64,000 nucleotides of DNA. It comes from Ilyonectria destructans (Eukaryota; Ascomycota; Sordariomycetes; Hypocreales; Nectriaceae). This document shows, piece after piece, positions 11,050 to 22,671 of the stretch (its first letter is position 1; every line of letters starts with the position of its first letter). The notes under the pieces are model-generated. The model searched no databases and was not told the DNA's origin. It saw only the letters and a program-made list of their open reading frames with translations. The position numbers and the translations under genes were made by a program. The stretch is taken from positions 2,418,001-2,482,000 of the forward strand of contig JAHEWK010000004.1 in NCBI GenBank assembly GCA_020740775.1. Reading direction: 5' to 3'.

Positions 11050-12701
11050 TTTTACAACTCATATTACCCACAATACGGCTGGGAAGTAATATACCTAAAC
11101 CTCAGGAGTCAGATGTTCAAGTGAAGATGGGTTTGAAACATCAGGCGTCTGTCGTTCACGCACAGAAGCAACCGGTCACAGTAAGCTTCCTGATATTATG
11201 GATAGTATTCCTCTAAACCCCGTAGTATCAGTCTGCACCTCATCCGTAACTTCATCCCTAGTCTTTTGTCGCCCAGAGATTGAGACAGTAAATCACACTT
11301 TAACATGACAGACTCATGGACGCCGACCTCCTCCAAAGAGCATGCTAGCAGAGCGAAGCCCATTTCCGGGTCTACGACGAGAGCTTGAAACACGTTATGA
11401 ATTGAAACATCGTCTAGGGTAGGTGTTTATGATACCTGCCGATGATCATAATTCTAGCCTGTGCTCTAGGCCCAATCGGGCATGTGAATTATGTATTTCT
11501 GCAGCCCCCTCTGATGTGATTGGCGACAGTGGGATTCATCCGGAGTGGAGAGTGAGGCTGTGCTCAGACCTCCACCAGATGCCATCTGATATCTGCTGAA
11601 ACGACCCAGTCACCAAAAACGTGGCACGGATGTGGTTTCTCTGTCCATGTGCTGAGGAATCCTTGACCACACGGGTGGGGCCACGATGTATAGTGACAGG
11701 CGGAAGCAGCGTTGTTTAGGTCGAGGCATTGATAACGACCCTCTAATAGAAGCATACTGATTGCTTCCATAGTGCCCCGGTGGGGAGAGTTTATGGCATA
11801 ATTGGCATTTCTAGTCGCGAGACAAGAGGCAAAGCTTGGTAATCGACTCGTGTGTACGGGGAATATGCACGTTGGAGAATGAATGCATGGCTCCAACATT
11901 ACGAGAAGGTCTTGCACTTCCTCCTCCACCGTTATCGTCATCAGGAACATCACTACGGAGTATCTGCTGGAGGTGTCGTAATCCAGCAATCTAAGGCTCA
12001 AAACGGTTGGTTATTTCCGCCTGTTCCGGGGCCCCTTACGCCGTCTGGCACTGGCGTTGGCGCTGGCCAAAGGGGGGCTTCGAGAGATGACGAAATGCCC
12101 GCAACCCTGGTCGGCGAGCCGCTTCGGGCCATTCTTGATTTCTAAGACGGCAAGGCCAAAGGATCTCGGCGGACGGCTCAGCCTCAATGCTTCTTCCGGT
12201 TCTTGGAACCGCCATGCTCCAACCCGCCAGGGAGGGGCCGCCCATCGCGGCACAACGGTGGCGAGACGGACACGCGATGCAAGCGACTCAGCGGAGCCAG
12301 GGCGTCCGTCCGGTGACTGGCCGACCGGGCTACAGGCCACTGCCCGCTGGACGACCACTGGAACGATGTCATTCCGGAGGGGGGACGTGCTGGAGGGACA
12401 TGGGGCGGGGAAGGGAAGTGGGCGGCCTAGGTATCAAGCTTTGGAGAGGCTAGCGAGCTAATCTTAGGGGACACTCGGGCGACTAGAGTTTCACAAACCA
12501 ACGGTCAACCAGAACTGTGTGTGGAAATCGCGGGATAGAAGCTCAAATGGACGTGAAATATTCAACCTGTTTCCAAGATCCCTCGCTCGCTTGATTTGCA
12601 AACAATTTGTCATGCTTAATGCTAGTTACGCCGCTCTTTGACTGGGTCTCACAGCACTGTTCCTTCAGGTTTGGCCCAACTGGTTCGCCGCTGTAATGCC
12701 C
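11050..12701. other. Intergenic region between NmrA-like and methyltransferase genes
   Basis: No gene is supported. A 145-codon minus-strand frame at 11564-12001 begins at a TTG and has no recognised motif. The GC-rich block 12010-12460 is open in several frames on both strands at once, as expected for chance. The two flanking genes converge here. Confidence 0.45.
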
Positions 12702-14320
12702 TCACTCAGGCTTCCGGGCGTAAACAACATGCCTATCGATAGATCAGTACCACTCCCCAACCATCGCTGCCCAACTTGACTTACATGGTCCAATAACCGT
12801 GCAACCTGCGGTCCCGGATCTCCCTGCGCACCGCGGCACAGCAGACGAGCACCTCCTCCTTGGTCCAGCCGGCCACACGCGTGAGCAGCGCCAGCGAGAA
12901 GGCCTCGAGCCCCATGTCCAGGTTGACGCACTGGTAGCGGCCGATCGCCTTGAGCTTGGGGTCGCGCGGCCACGAGCTGAACGGCCACTTGAACTCGCGG
13001 TGTACGATGTCGACGAAGCCCGCCTTCTCGATCGTCGGGATGCCCTTGGCGATGCTGCCGATGGGCCGCCCGATCTTGACCGACGCGTCGTACAGCGCCT
13101 CGTGGTACTTCCACACTTGCGAGTCCTTGGTGATGGTACCGTCGTCGCAGCCCATGGGGAGCGAGAGGTCGGCAATCTCAAAGTAGCCGCCTGGTTCGAG
13201 GGCGCTGGGTGGAGCTCGTCAGCGTGAGCCCTGGTCTTTCACATACAATAATCTCTTACTTGTAGGCTTTCTGGATCAGCGCTGGCACGTCGGCAAAGCA
13301 GCCAGACATGCCACGGCAAAGGATGAAGTCGAACGGGGTGGACCAGGTCCACTCCTTCTCCAGATCATCAATCTCGAATCGGCAGTTCGGTGGAACCCTT
13401 GGCAGCGCTTGTTAGCATGATGAAGAATGCTCCAACGGTAGTCTTCTCACCAGTGAGGTTGGACAGGGCTGAGGTCAACTCCGATAACCTGTAGCTCTAG
13501 TTAGCCACTCCAACCCCTTGTCTACTATGTAGGTTCTCTGGAACCTCGTACCTCGGCTGCTGGGTGTGATTCGGCTGTAAACATGGTTAGCCATGACTTA
13601 TCACGTCTGGACATCAATATTGAGAGGTTACCAAAGTCAATCGCCCATAGGCCGGTGCCAGTGCCGATATCTAGGACACGTTTGGCCGTGGAAGCCCCAG
13701 GGCTAAGAGCCAACTCTCCATCGAACTGGATAGTCCAGATCTGATGCTGCAAATCTAGAACTGTTAGTTAGTGCCGGAACTCTTCCAAACCTAGTTGCCA
13801 TAACCTACCAAGACGCTCGTTCTCTTGCTAGTTGAGGCAATTCTGGGGTCAGCCGCTAATCGAATCAAGAATAGCCCTCTCGATCAACTCACGTCGTCGT
13901 TGGGAAAGTTGTACTCTTAGCGGGTTTTAAACGTTAGCCCGGCTGCGCCTCGAAATGTTGAACTTTGATGTTGGAAATGAGGGGTAGAGAGGACGTACTC
14001 CCCTCACTCATTGAGTGATACCTCCGGCCATTTTCATGTTTGTGCTGCAAGATGCTGGATCGGAGGGATGCCAGTGAGGACTCCTCCTCGAGGCGCTGCG
14101 GTGTAGATAGTGTCAATAACGCGGGTTCCTCGTAGGCTACGCTGTGGAAACTACGTCGTGCAACATACCACGCCCAGGGCTGAGTCGGTGTCTTCATCCG
14201 CCACCTGCGAGTGGGAAACTGAATTAGCACGCAAGCCAGCAAGCAAGCCAACACCCTTGCGGGTCAGGGATGTCACAGGCGCCTCACAATCAGGGGAGCT
14301 TGATTCTCGTCCTGGCACAT
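12702..14320 (-). CDS. LaeA-like SAM-dependent methyltransferase (TAM family)
   Basis: The SAM-binding motif VLDIGTGTGLWAIDF lies at residues about 96-110, followed by a GVDLSPVQPHW acidic loop, DFILCRGMSG and YNALEPGGYFE, the order seen in LaeA-like methyltransferases. There are eleven exons: 14288-14320, 14169-14204, 13999-14095, 13893-13915, 13809-13827, 13632-13754, 13552-13574, 13451-13488, 13260-13397, 12785-13204 and 12702-12732, giving 326 residues. Three exons are only 19-23 bases. The last restores the family ending VVYARKP after a perfect GTAAGT donor at 12784. The first exon and start (ATG at 14320) are the least certain part. LaeA itself regulates secondary metabolism, but most paralogues have unknown substrates. 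No polyketide or peptide synthase is in this window. Confidence 0.85.
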
Positions 14321-16411
14321 GGTTGGAGGGAACGTGCAAATGTCGCCGATATAGAGGTGAGGGTGTTCACGATAGAGAGGACGGAATACGGAGCAGAAGG
14401 TATCAGGCGTTTTCGCGTGTTGGTCGGGAGTGGGCCTGTTGCTTCTTTTATACCGTACGTTTGTCCCATTGAGAGAGGTCCGGACGACAGGGGGTTTCCG
14501 CGCGTTTGTTGCGGTTTCGCTCCAGTCCCTGGTCGGCAAGTGCCCCGACTAATGCAGTCCCACGGGCAGATAGGATCGAACAGGGAGAATCAACATCAAT
14601 AGGGATGTCTTTTTTCTTCCTTCTCTTTCTGACGAGGTACGGAGTAGTATCATGATGGATGCGTGTGTCCGGTCCCAAATCGCTCGCCAAGCAAAGATGC
14701 GCGGAACCCATCGACCACAAGGGAAATTGGGCTAACGACCCCCAGTCCGTCACGGCGGAAGAAGAAAGTTCTTCGGGCGATGGATGGATGGCCGCCATGC
14801 CGAAGCTGGAGGCAGGCAATGCAGCAAATAGCGGCAGCGGGCCGTGACCCATCTTCCGCGGCCTCCTGGATCGCTCTGGGCTGTGGGAATATTGGAATAA
14901 TGCATCCCTGGTTGCGGCTACGGTCTCGAAAAGCTGCGTAGGCCGGCCCTGGTTCTGGGATTGATCCAGGTCCCGTCCAGTGACTCCAGTCCGGTCTGGC
15001 ATCGTGGCCGTCAATGCTGCCGTGGGTCGCCGCTCAGTCATAATGCTCACCCTGTTCGCCCTGTCGCCTCTCACCTCTCACCTCTCGCCCTATCACCCTC
15101 TCGCCCTGTCGCATCGCATCACTAGACTGCTCACTGCTGACTGACAGGCACCAACTAGATGGTGAGAGTCGTTCGACAGACCCTGCATCCCCTCCCTGTC
15201 GCTCTTCCGTTTCCTCTCCTCTCACTTCCCCTCTCCGGGGCTGGTCTGCGAAGTACTCTCCTCCTCCCACATACGATTTTTCTTCTCTTCTCCTCATCGA
15301 TCTATCTCAACCGTCCGACCAACGCTTCAAGTTCAACTGTCAACGCCTCGCTCTCGCAAAAGAGGCAGCACGTTGCTTCGTACACCCGGGAACTGACCAC
15401 CTATCCGAACGCCTCACCCAAGGCCGCCCCCAAAGCCTAGCAAGTCCGCTCTTAGCGCACGGCGAACCCACCAACTTAGCGACTGTCCGGCCTGAACCCC
15501 CGCCCGCCGGCCCCCGCTCCACTGCAACGGATCCTCCCATCATCCCTCACCCAACACAGCGCCCCTGCCAGTCAGTGGCCTGCAATCGGTGGCCTAGTCA
15601 CCAGCGGCACCTGGGTCCGGGTGTTCAGCGTCCAATCTTCGGTGGCGGCTCTGAGCCTTCGCCCCGAGCCCGAGCCTAACGCTGAGCCAGAGCCACGAGG
15701 TGGGATGCCAGCAAGGTGAGAGGCCGCTGACCGTGACCTGGAGCGAGCGCCCTAGAGCCCTGTAACCTAGGCCCCGAGCCCTGGGGAATCAAGAGGAGAA
15801 GCAAAGGAGAACGAGTCGCTGCCTCAGGCACCCATTTCTTCCCAGCTGCCGCTCTGTCCCGTCCCATTCCCATGGCCCATTCCCCGTCCCAGCAGTGTCA
15901 TTCCCAGACTCAGTCCCAGCCTCAGTCGTCCAACGGCAGAGCGGCTCCGGTTATTTCTTCTCTTGCTTCGCCGTCGTTCCATTCCGCTTCGCCAACCCAG
16001 TCTCAGTCTCAGTCTCAGTCTCGGTCTCGCTCCGAGCTTGTGTCTGCGCCTCTCTCTCTAGACCAAGAGCCCCCAAGCTCCCTCGCCCTTGCGACTCCGA
16101 CGTCGTCATCTCCTGCATCGTCTCCCCCGTCGTCTTTGTCATCATCCTCACTCTCACCCTCGCCGTCACGCTCCCACTCCCGCTCCCGCTCGCGAACTCT
16201 CCCCCTCCACCTCCACCACTTTCGCCCTCACCTTCATCTCCATCTCCATCACAATCGCCATCCAAGCGCCCGCGCAACCGACATCGACCGCCCTCCTCTG
16301 ATCCGTCGAACATGGACCCGACTGCTTGACCGAAATAAACCCGTCGTTATCCCCGTCGCCCCCGTCGCTCCCGTCTGTCCCGTCCACTTTGAATCCCCCA
16401 ACAACGTCACC
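14321..16411. other. Intergenic region and probable long 5' leader of the kinase gene
   Basis: The left part is the methyltransferase promoter. From about 15050 the plus strand becomes CT-rich with repeated CTCTCACC/CGCC blocks, typical of a fungal promoter or 5' UTR. An in-frame ATG at 15872 would extend the kinase by 180 residues of Ser/Gln/Arg low complexity, including a run of CAGTCT repeats near 15999-16025. I treat this as leader. A 208-codon frame on the minus strand at 14448-15074 has no domain and is taken as chance. Confidence 0.5.
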
Positions 16412-18448
16412 ATGCCTCCCTCCAAGACCTCCAATGGCTCCGGCGGCCAGGTCAGCCATCGCCTGCGCAACTTTTTCCGCATGAACACTGGCAGCAGCAC
16501 CGGCAGCGGCTCTAGCGAGAAGGAAAAGGACACCACCGATGCCGCATCCAGCTCAAAATCCTCCCGCCATACAAAGTTCTTCAGCAACACTGTCGGTCGC
16601 CTGCGTGCCCACACCGTTGCCAGCGAGGGTAACCAGCTCGACGAGGCTATGAGCCCGACTGCACACGCGAACCCTTACTTCGCCCACCAGGGCCAGCCCG
16701 GATTGCGTCATCACAACGCCGGCTCCGTGCCCCCAAGCCCTCCCGATACCCCGACCCTCAAGATCCAGGGTCCCGACGGCACCAATGCGGAGCAGGCCAC
16801 CAGCGAGACCAAGGAGGAATTGGCCCGGAGGCTGAGGAGGGTTGCTAGTGCCCCCAATGCTCAGGGCCTGTTCTCCAAGGGCGAGGCCAATGGCGATCGT
16901 CCTGCCACCGCCGAGTTGGGAAAAGACCCTCTCGTCGCCAACGGATCCCTAGGATCTCTCGGCCTCTTCGAGTCTAACAAGGCCAGTGCCGCAGAGACCA
17001 AGGCACTGCCTACCACTAGCGAGGACATTCTCGCCGCTTTACCCGCCCCGCACACTGCCATGGCCTTCCGAAGGACCTACAGCTCCAACTCGATCAAGGT
17101 TAGGAATGTCGAGGTGAACCCGTCAAGTTTCGACAAGATTAAGCTCATTGGCAAGGGAGATGTCGGAAAGGTCTACCTTGTCAGGGAGAAGAAGAGCAGT
17201 CGGCTATACGCCATGAAGAGTATGCGCACCCATTTCGTCTAACATATCTGAGCCGTCGCTAACAACTACAGTCCTGAGTAAGAAGGAAATGATTAAGCGA
17301 AACAAGATCAAGCGAGCCCTTGCCGAGCAAGAAATCCTGGCAACCAGCAACCATCCTTTCATCGTCACCCTCTATCACTCGTTCCAGTCCGAGGATTACC
17401 TCTACCTATGCATGGAGTACTGCAGTGGTGGCGAGTTCTTCCGCGCACTCCAGACCCGTCCCGGAAAGTGCATTCCCGAGGAGGATGCTCGCTTCTACGC
17501 TGCCGAAGTGACGGCCGCTCTTGAATACTTGCATCTGATGGGCTTCATCTACCGTGACCTGAAGCCAGAAAGTGAGTTGGCTTCACTTTGTGGATAAATG
17601 CACCTGCTGACAAATGAACCCCAGACATTCTTCTCCATCAATCTGGTCACATCATGCTCTCGGACTTTGATTTGTCAAAACAGTCCGACCCTGGTGGTAA
17701 GCCCACCATGATTGTTGGAAAGAACGGCGCTAGGACGGATGCCCTCCCGACCATCGACACGAGATCATGTATTGCCAACTTCCGCACCAACTCATTTGTC
17801 GGCACAGAGGAGTACATTGCGCCGGAGGTCATCAAGGGTAGCGGCCACACTAGTGCTGTTGACTGGTGGACGTTGGGTATCCTCATCTACGAGATGCTCT
17901 ACGGAACCACACCCTTCAAGGGCAAGAACCGCAATGCCACTTTTGCAAACATTCTGCGGGAGGATATCCCCTTCCCAGACCATGCTGGTGCGCCACAAAT
18001 CTCCAAGTAAGCTTACCCTTGACTGACAGTTTCCGTCCAAATCTGACAATCAAACAGCTTGTGTAAGTCCTTGATCAGGAAACTGCTCATCAAGGATGAA
18101 AACCGCCGATTGGGAGCTCGAGCCGGTGCTTCGGATATCAAGGCGCACCCCTTCTTCCGAACGACACAGTGGGCTTTGATCCGCCACATGAAGCCCCCGA
18201 TTGTCCCCCACGCTGGTCGGGGTATCGACACGGTCAACTTCCGTAACGTCAAGGAGAGTGAGAGCGTCGATTTGAGTGGATCTAGGTCGATGAACCTCAA
18301 GGGCGTTCCCTTGGACAGCGGGCTGTCAACGCCAGGTGGAGATATTGCGGACCCGTTCCTCGAGTTCAACAGCATCACGCTTCATCACGACGGAGACGAG
18401 GACTCGCATCACCATCACAACATCTCAAATGACCACAACACCCCATAA
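16412..18448 (+). CDS. nrc-2: AGC-family Ser/Thr kinase, NRC-2/KIN82/Fpk1 (flippase kinase) type
   Basis: The exons are 16412-17219, 17272-17571, 17625-18006 and 18058-18448, giving 626 residues. The first 235 residues are Ser-rich and disordered, opening with a basic SHRLRNFFR patch. The kinase domain has a glycine loop [11 protein letters not shown] near 246-256, VAIK lysine K269 (YAMK), RDLKPEN with catalytic D365, and DFD instead of DFG at 383-385. The DFD, the long insert before the activation segment and the GTEEYIAPE loop are hallmarks of the NRC-2/Fpk1 branch, related to plant phototropin kinases. A C-terminal FLEFNSITL resembles the AGC tail. Yeast Fpk1/2 phosphorylate the lipid flippases Dnf1/2, and Neurospora NRC-2 represses conidiation. 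Start chosen at 16412 for its CACCATG context and family fit. Confidence 0.93.
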
Positions 18449-19371
18449 ATACACTTAAAAGATGAGGCCGGGAGAGGCGTCGCCTGTGCGCTTGGCGCGA
18501 GTCAGTCTAGCCCTGTCCACTCGGTGGACTAACTAACCAACCAACCACCACTTACATGTATACACGTGCGACATCATGATTTTGGAATTATCGTATCGGG
18601 GCGCTTGTTTGTCGTGCATTTCCAACATCATTCGAATCATAGCCACTCCTTTGGAAGAAGACGAAAGACGGGCAGTCGGCCAGGGGACGGATACGGAGCG
18701 AGATGGGCGGAGGCAGTTTGGCCCCTAGCGCTTGGCTGGGAAAGCCGATGGAGACGAGAGATGGAATATCGAAGAGGATTACGCTCAGCATTCATGGTTG
18801 TGCTGTCAAAATGGCGTCGGTCTGGTCTGGCGTTTCGGGAAGAGCGGGAAAGAAAGCAATGTTATGTACAGTCTTGACCAGTCCACGAAGTTGAAGAGCA
18901 CGTGAGAATCTACCAATAGAGCAAGGGTATTGTCTTTCCACTCTGAAACTGTTGGTGTGCGTATTTTGGTGAGCGTAAGTGTCGCGTGGGCCATGTGGAG
19001 CTTCTTATCGATGGGTTGAGGTCAGATGGACGCTCGCACATGACCAAGTCTCAACACCACAGGCACCGCGCTTACGGAGGCGCAGGGCACATCTGCCTAG
19101 TTGAAGTCTTGGGGTCTCACATTTCTCACGTCTGGGGCGCGGGGTTTTAAAGTAATTCTCAGGGAGGGCCTGGAGGACAATTCCCATGATGAAGATACGG
19201 TGCTCATGGGATCTTGATGGTGTCTCGGCGGGAGGTGGTGCGTTGGGTCAAAAACGTCGCCTACCCGGGTTGGTTCCTCACTTGTTCTGTTTCATTACAT
19301 TCGATGAGACCTTTGCCTGGGAGACAACCTTAACGCACTAAATCAAGTGTCATTTTGGGCGCCTTTTGCTC
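18449..19371. other. Intergenic region between kinase and CorA-like genes
   Basis: Contains the kinase 3' UTR and the promoter of the next plus-strand gene. No open frame with a recognisable domain, RNA gene or repeat was seen. Confidence 0.5.
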
Positions 19372-20859
19372 ATGTCGCGACATCAACCGACCCCGGAGCC
19401 ACGGCGCCGGTCCTCACGGCGGAGGTCCTCGGAGCGGGGCGGCAACGGCCCCGATACGATGCAGCCACGGCCGTATCTCGTCGAGTGGAGCGCGCAAACC
19501 TGTCGACAACGAGGGGTCCTGGATGTGGACGAGTTGAGGGAGGAGATGGGCGCTCCGGAACGAGCGGGCTGGAGACGGTTGGTTATCATGAGGGGGAGCG
19601 AGAGCGAGATGGACTTGGCGGTGGGCTTGGAGTTGGCCGAGGGGAGGGGGCGGAGGAGAGCGTCTGGGTGGGCGTGGGAGTATCCTGAAATTGAGACGAA
19701 GGCCGACACCGAGCCGTCGAGTAATGGACGAAAGGGCATCGAGGAGAATGGAGCAGAGAGACGAATAAAGGGAAAAGGCATCCGCCTCTGTCGCGCCGCT
19801 CTCTCGACTAACACCCGCATCCCCATCCTCCTCCTCGACGGCCTCCCCCCACAGGCACCGCACCGCCCTCCACGCCTCTCACGGCACTCCCACCAGCGCA
19901 GACAATCCAGCGCCAACCGCCCACCGCGTCCCGAGAACACCCCCGGCGGCGCAAATCCTCCCGAGCGCTCAGGGCTGGAAGACGCGCTGTGGGACGTCCT
20001 CGGGGACGGTCGGCCGCTGGAGTCGGTCCTCGCCGAGCTGGCGTATGACGCTTGGCTGTTTGCGCTGGATTCGCTGCCGCCGCGCGATGGCGATTCTGTA
20101 GAGATTCTGTGGGCGTTGGCGCAGGCGCTCGAGACTAACGCCGATACTGCGAAGAGCATGGAACGGCGTGGTCTAGGAGTCGGGCCTGATGGTGTAACTG
20201 CAGCAGACTGGACAGCTCTGGCAGAGCGTCTTCACCGCCGAATGCACCTCTCCGTTGCCCTATCCCTCCAGGTAACGAAGCAGCCTCCGGAACCGTCCCA
20301 AAAGACCAACTCCCGCAGCCTCGACCGCATCGCCTACCTGGGCGGCCTGCTATTCCCGGCCACCGTCGTCTCAGGCGTGCTCTCCATCGAGGGCACGTAC
20401 GGCCCCGAGGGCTCCGCCTTCTGGGTCTTCTGGCTCGCCGCGGGCCTGTCGTCCATCGTGGCCCTGCTCATCATCTACGCCGACACCCTGCGCACGCTGG
20501 ACGTGTGGATGGAAGTAGCCGCGGGCGAGCTCTCCGAGGGCATCGACGCCGCCGACGACGGGATACAGGCGCTGCGACACCACCGCCACGGCCGGCACCA
20601 CCGTCGCAGCCAGCAGCAGGATTTCCAGGTGGCGGGTGACGAGGAGCGCGGCGAGGCGAGGGTCACGACGGCGGCGGACGGCGGCGTGTATGTGGTGCAG
20701 CGCAGGGGGGATGGAACGAGTGGACGCGCGTGGCGACGCAAGGAGTTGGGATGGCTTGGCGCGGTGAAGAAGATGAGCGGGTGGTATATGATGCGAGGCA
20801 GCCCGGGGATGGAGTTCAAGATGCCCGGTTGGGAAGAAAGGGTGGTGGACTTGTGGTGA
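19372..20859 (+). CDS. CorA-like membrane protein without a recognisable GMN motif
   Basis: Intronless, 495 residues. A basic, Arg/Ser-rich N-terminus and a variable middle precede a helical stretch with LAERLHRRMHLSVALSLQVT. Two adjacent transmembrane segments follow at about 320-338 and 349-370, with LSIEGTYGPEGSAFW between them. This is the CorA/Mrs2 layout, but the GMN ion-selectivity tripeptide is replaced by EGT. Many filamentous fungi carry such CorA-like proteins of unknown transport activity. After the second helix come a His/Arg-rich and an acidic stretch, presumably cytosolic. The start is the ATG at 19372 (MSRHQ). Mg2+ transport is not demonstrated by the sequence. Its 3' end converges on the seryl-tRNA synthetase gene 312 bases away. 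Confidence 0.7.
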   Translation: MSRHQPTPEPRRRSSRRRSSERGGNGPDTMQPRPYLVEWSAQTCRQRGVLDVDELREEMGAPERAGWRRLVIMRGSESEMDLAVGLELAEGRGRRRASGWAWEYPEIETKADTEPSSNGRKGIEENGAERRIKGKGIRLCRAALSTNTRIPILLLDGLPPQAPHRPPRLSRHSHQRRQSSANRPPRPENTPGGANPPERSGLEDALWDVLGDGRPLESVLAELAYDAWLFALDSLPPRDGDSVEILWALAQALETNADTAKSMERRGLGVGPDGVTAADWTALAERLHRRMHLSVALSLQVTKQPPEPSQKTNSRSLDRIAYLGGLLFPATVVSGVLSIEGTYGPEGSAFWVFWLAAGLSSIVALLIIYADTLRTLDVWMEVAAGELSEGIDAADDGIQALRHHRHGRHHRRSQQQDFQVAGDEERGEARVTTAADGGVYVVQRRGDGTSGRAWRRKELGWLGAVKKMSGWYMMRGSPGMEFKMPGWEERVVDLW

Positions 20860-21171
20860 GATGGTATAGACGTGGGGATATTAGAAGTGGTGTGTTCATT
20901 AGATGAGATTGCATTGCGATGTTGCTTTGGTTACAAACTAGATGCAAAGAGCCAGCCAGCCCATCTGGGAGAGTTTTTCTGTACCGCGAGGTTTTACATG
21001 TCCTCCTTTGCCCATTATCAAATCCAGTCACTTCACATATACAGTTCCACCGTGATACCCCGGCCGTCTCCTGACCGGTACATAACACAGCCCGATGATG
21101 GTACACATTCGCCCCCGCTACTCGTCAAACTCCCCATCGTCCATTGTCGTAAGCCCTTCGTTTCCCTTCCT
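20860..21171. other. Convergent 3' intergenic segment
   Basis: Shared 3' region between the CorA-like gene (plus) and the seryl-tRNA synthetase (minus). AT-rich stretches are compatible with two polyadenylation regions. Nothing else is visible. Confidence 0.5.
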
Positions 21172-22671
21172 TCATACCCGGTCCACGCTCGTGCGGCGGT
21201 TGCCCAGGCCAATCTTCTCCTTGCCGTCCATCCACGGCCGCAGGCACTCGGGCACCGCGACCGTCTTGTTCTCCTCGTCCCAGCCGTTCTCCAGCAGCGC
21301 GGCCAGCACGCGCGGCACCGCAAGCGCCGTGCCGTTGGCCGTCCAGGGGAAGGACAGGCGGCCGTCGATGCGCGTGCGCGTGCCCAGCCGCCGCGTCTGG
21401 TAGTCGGTGCACAGGCTGGCCGACGTCACCTCGCCCCAACCCTCGCGCCGCGAGGGGAAGTGGGCTTCCATGTCGACCTTGCGGGTGGCCGAGGCGCCCA
21501 GGTCATGCGTGGGCATGGCAAGCACCCGGCAGTAGAGGCCGAGCGACGAGAGGATCTCCGTCTGCATGTCGAGCATCTCGTCGAGGACCTCCACGCCCGT
21601 GTCCTGTTCCGGGGGCGTCCATGCGAACATCTCGACCTTGGTGAACTCGTGCACGCGGTACAGGCCCTTGGTGTCGGCACCGCGGGCTCCAGCCTCGGCG
21701 CGGTAGCACCGCGAGACGGCGACTCGCTTGAGGGGCAGGTCTTCCGAGTCGATGATGGTGTTGGCCTTCATCCCGGCGAGGGCAATCTCAGACGTGCCGG
21801 TCAGACACATCTCGGGGACGCCTCGATCAATATCGGCGGCCGACTGCGCAATCGTGTATACCTGCTGATCGCCGCTCTCATCCCGGGGCTGGAATCCGCA
21901 CGCGGCGCCGATATGGCTGTAAACCATGCTGGGCGGCGACACCTGTGTCCAGCCGTAGCGCGTGGTGACGGCGAGGGCGTACTGCACGAGGGCCTGCTCG
22001 AGCTGGGCGGCCTCGCCGAGGAGGTAGTACCAGCCCCAGCCGGACGCAGTGGCGGCGCCGGCGAAGTCGAACAGGCCCAGCTCGGAGCCGATGTGAACGT
22101 GGGAGCGCCAGATCTTGTCCTCGGGCGACTCGGGAAAGGTGGGCGGGTCGTTGATGTACGTGAGCAGCTCCGGCTCGTCGCCGCGCGGTGTGTCGTCGCT
22201 GGTGAGGTTGGGGATCTCCAGCGCCAGCTCCTCCATCTGGGCGACGGCCTGCGCCTCGCCCTTCTCGATTACCGACAACTCCTGCTTGAGCCGCCGGGCC
22301 TCATCCTGGATCTGTTCGCGGCTCATCAGCCGCACCTCCTGGAGGTCCTGGTCATCGCTGCTGGTGGCCGGGTTGGCGAGCTGGCGCCGCAGCAGGTTGG
22401 AGCGCTCGCGCAGCGTGCGGCCCTGGCGCTGCAGGTCCTGGAACTTTGCGTGCAGCTCGACAATCAGCGCCGGGTTCTGGGCCTGCCGCTTGTAGTTGCG
22501 CTCGATGCAGGTGCGCTCGTACAGCTCCGGGTTCTGGCGGATGTGCTTGATGTCGACGATGGGCTTGGGCGCCGACGGCGGGCGCTTGACGTCAGCGAAG
22601 CCGCGGCGCAATGCCGCTTGCGCCTTGGGCTGCAGGTTGCGACACCGCAGGCGTAGCAATGTCCTGTTCAT
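21172..22671 (-). CDS. Seryl-tRNA synthetase, mitochondrial (Dia4-like)
   Basis: Charges tRNA-Ser in a class II aminoacyl-tRNA synthetase reaction, here predicted for mitochondria. Single exon, 499 residues. The N-terminus is basic and lacks acids for about 26 residues (Arg-rich, ending RRGFADVKR), a typical presequence. Residues about 60-160 form the long antiparallel coiled coil that binds tRNA-Ser. The catalytic core shows TSEIALAGM (serine-site TxE), motif 2 RCYRAEAGARGADTKGLYR and motif 3 ALAVPRVLAALLENG. The start at 22671 is preferred over upstream in-frame codons because it opens directly into the presequence. Confidence 0.93.
   Translation of the reverse strand: MNRTLLRLRCRNLQPKAQAALRRGFADVKRPPSAPKPIVDIKHIRQNPELYERTCIERNYKRQAQNPALIVELHAKFQDLQRQGRTLRERSNLLRRQLANPATSSDDQDLQEVRLMSREQIQDEARRLKQELSVIEKGEAQAVAQMEELALEIPNLTSDDTPRGDEPELLTYINDPPTFPESPEDKIWRSHVHIGSELGLFDFAGAATASGWGWYYLLGEAAQLEQALVQYALAVTTRYGWTQVSPPSMVYSHIGAACGFQPRDESGDQQVYTIAQSAADIDRGVPEMCLTGTSEIALAGMKANTIIDSEDLPLKRVAVSRCYRAEAGARGADTKGLYRVHEFTKVEMFAWTPPEQDTGVEVLDEMLDMQTEILSSLGLYCRVLAMPTHDLGASATRKVDMEAHFPSRREGWGEVTSASLCTDYQTRRLGTRTRIDGRLSFPWTANGTALAVPRVLAALLENGWDEENKTVAVPECLRPWMDGKEKIGLGNRRTSVDRV

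Noticed and set aside
12011..12461. Several overlapping open frames on both strands
   Set aside because: Simultaneously open in many frames because of local GC content; no motif or splice logic in any of them.
14448..15074. 208-codon minus-strand frame between methyltransferase and kinase
   Set aside because: No domain, erratic composition and overlap with a promoter-like region.
20872..22656. 594-codon plus-strand frame opposite the seryl-tRNA synthetase
   Set aside because: Shadow of the GC-rich synthetase codons; low-complexity Leu/Ala/Gly-rich translation without motifs, while the minus strand has all class II signatures.
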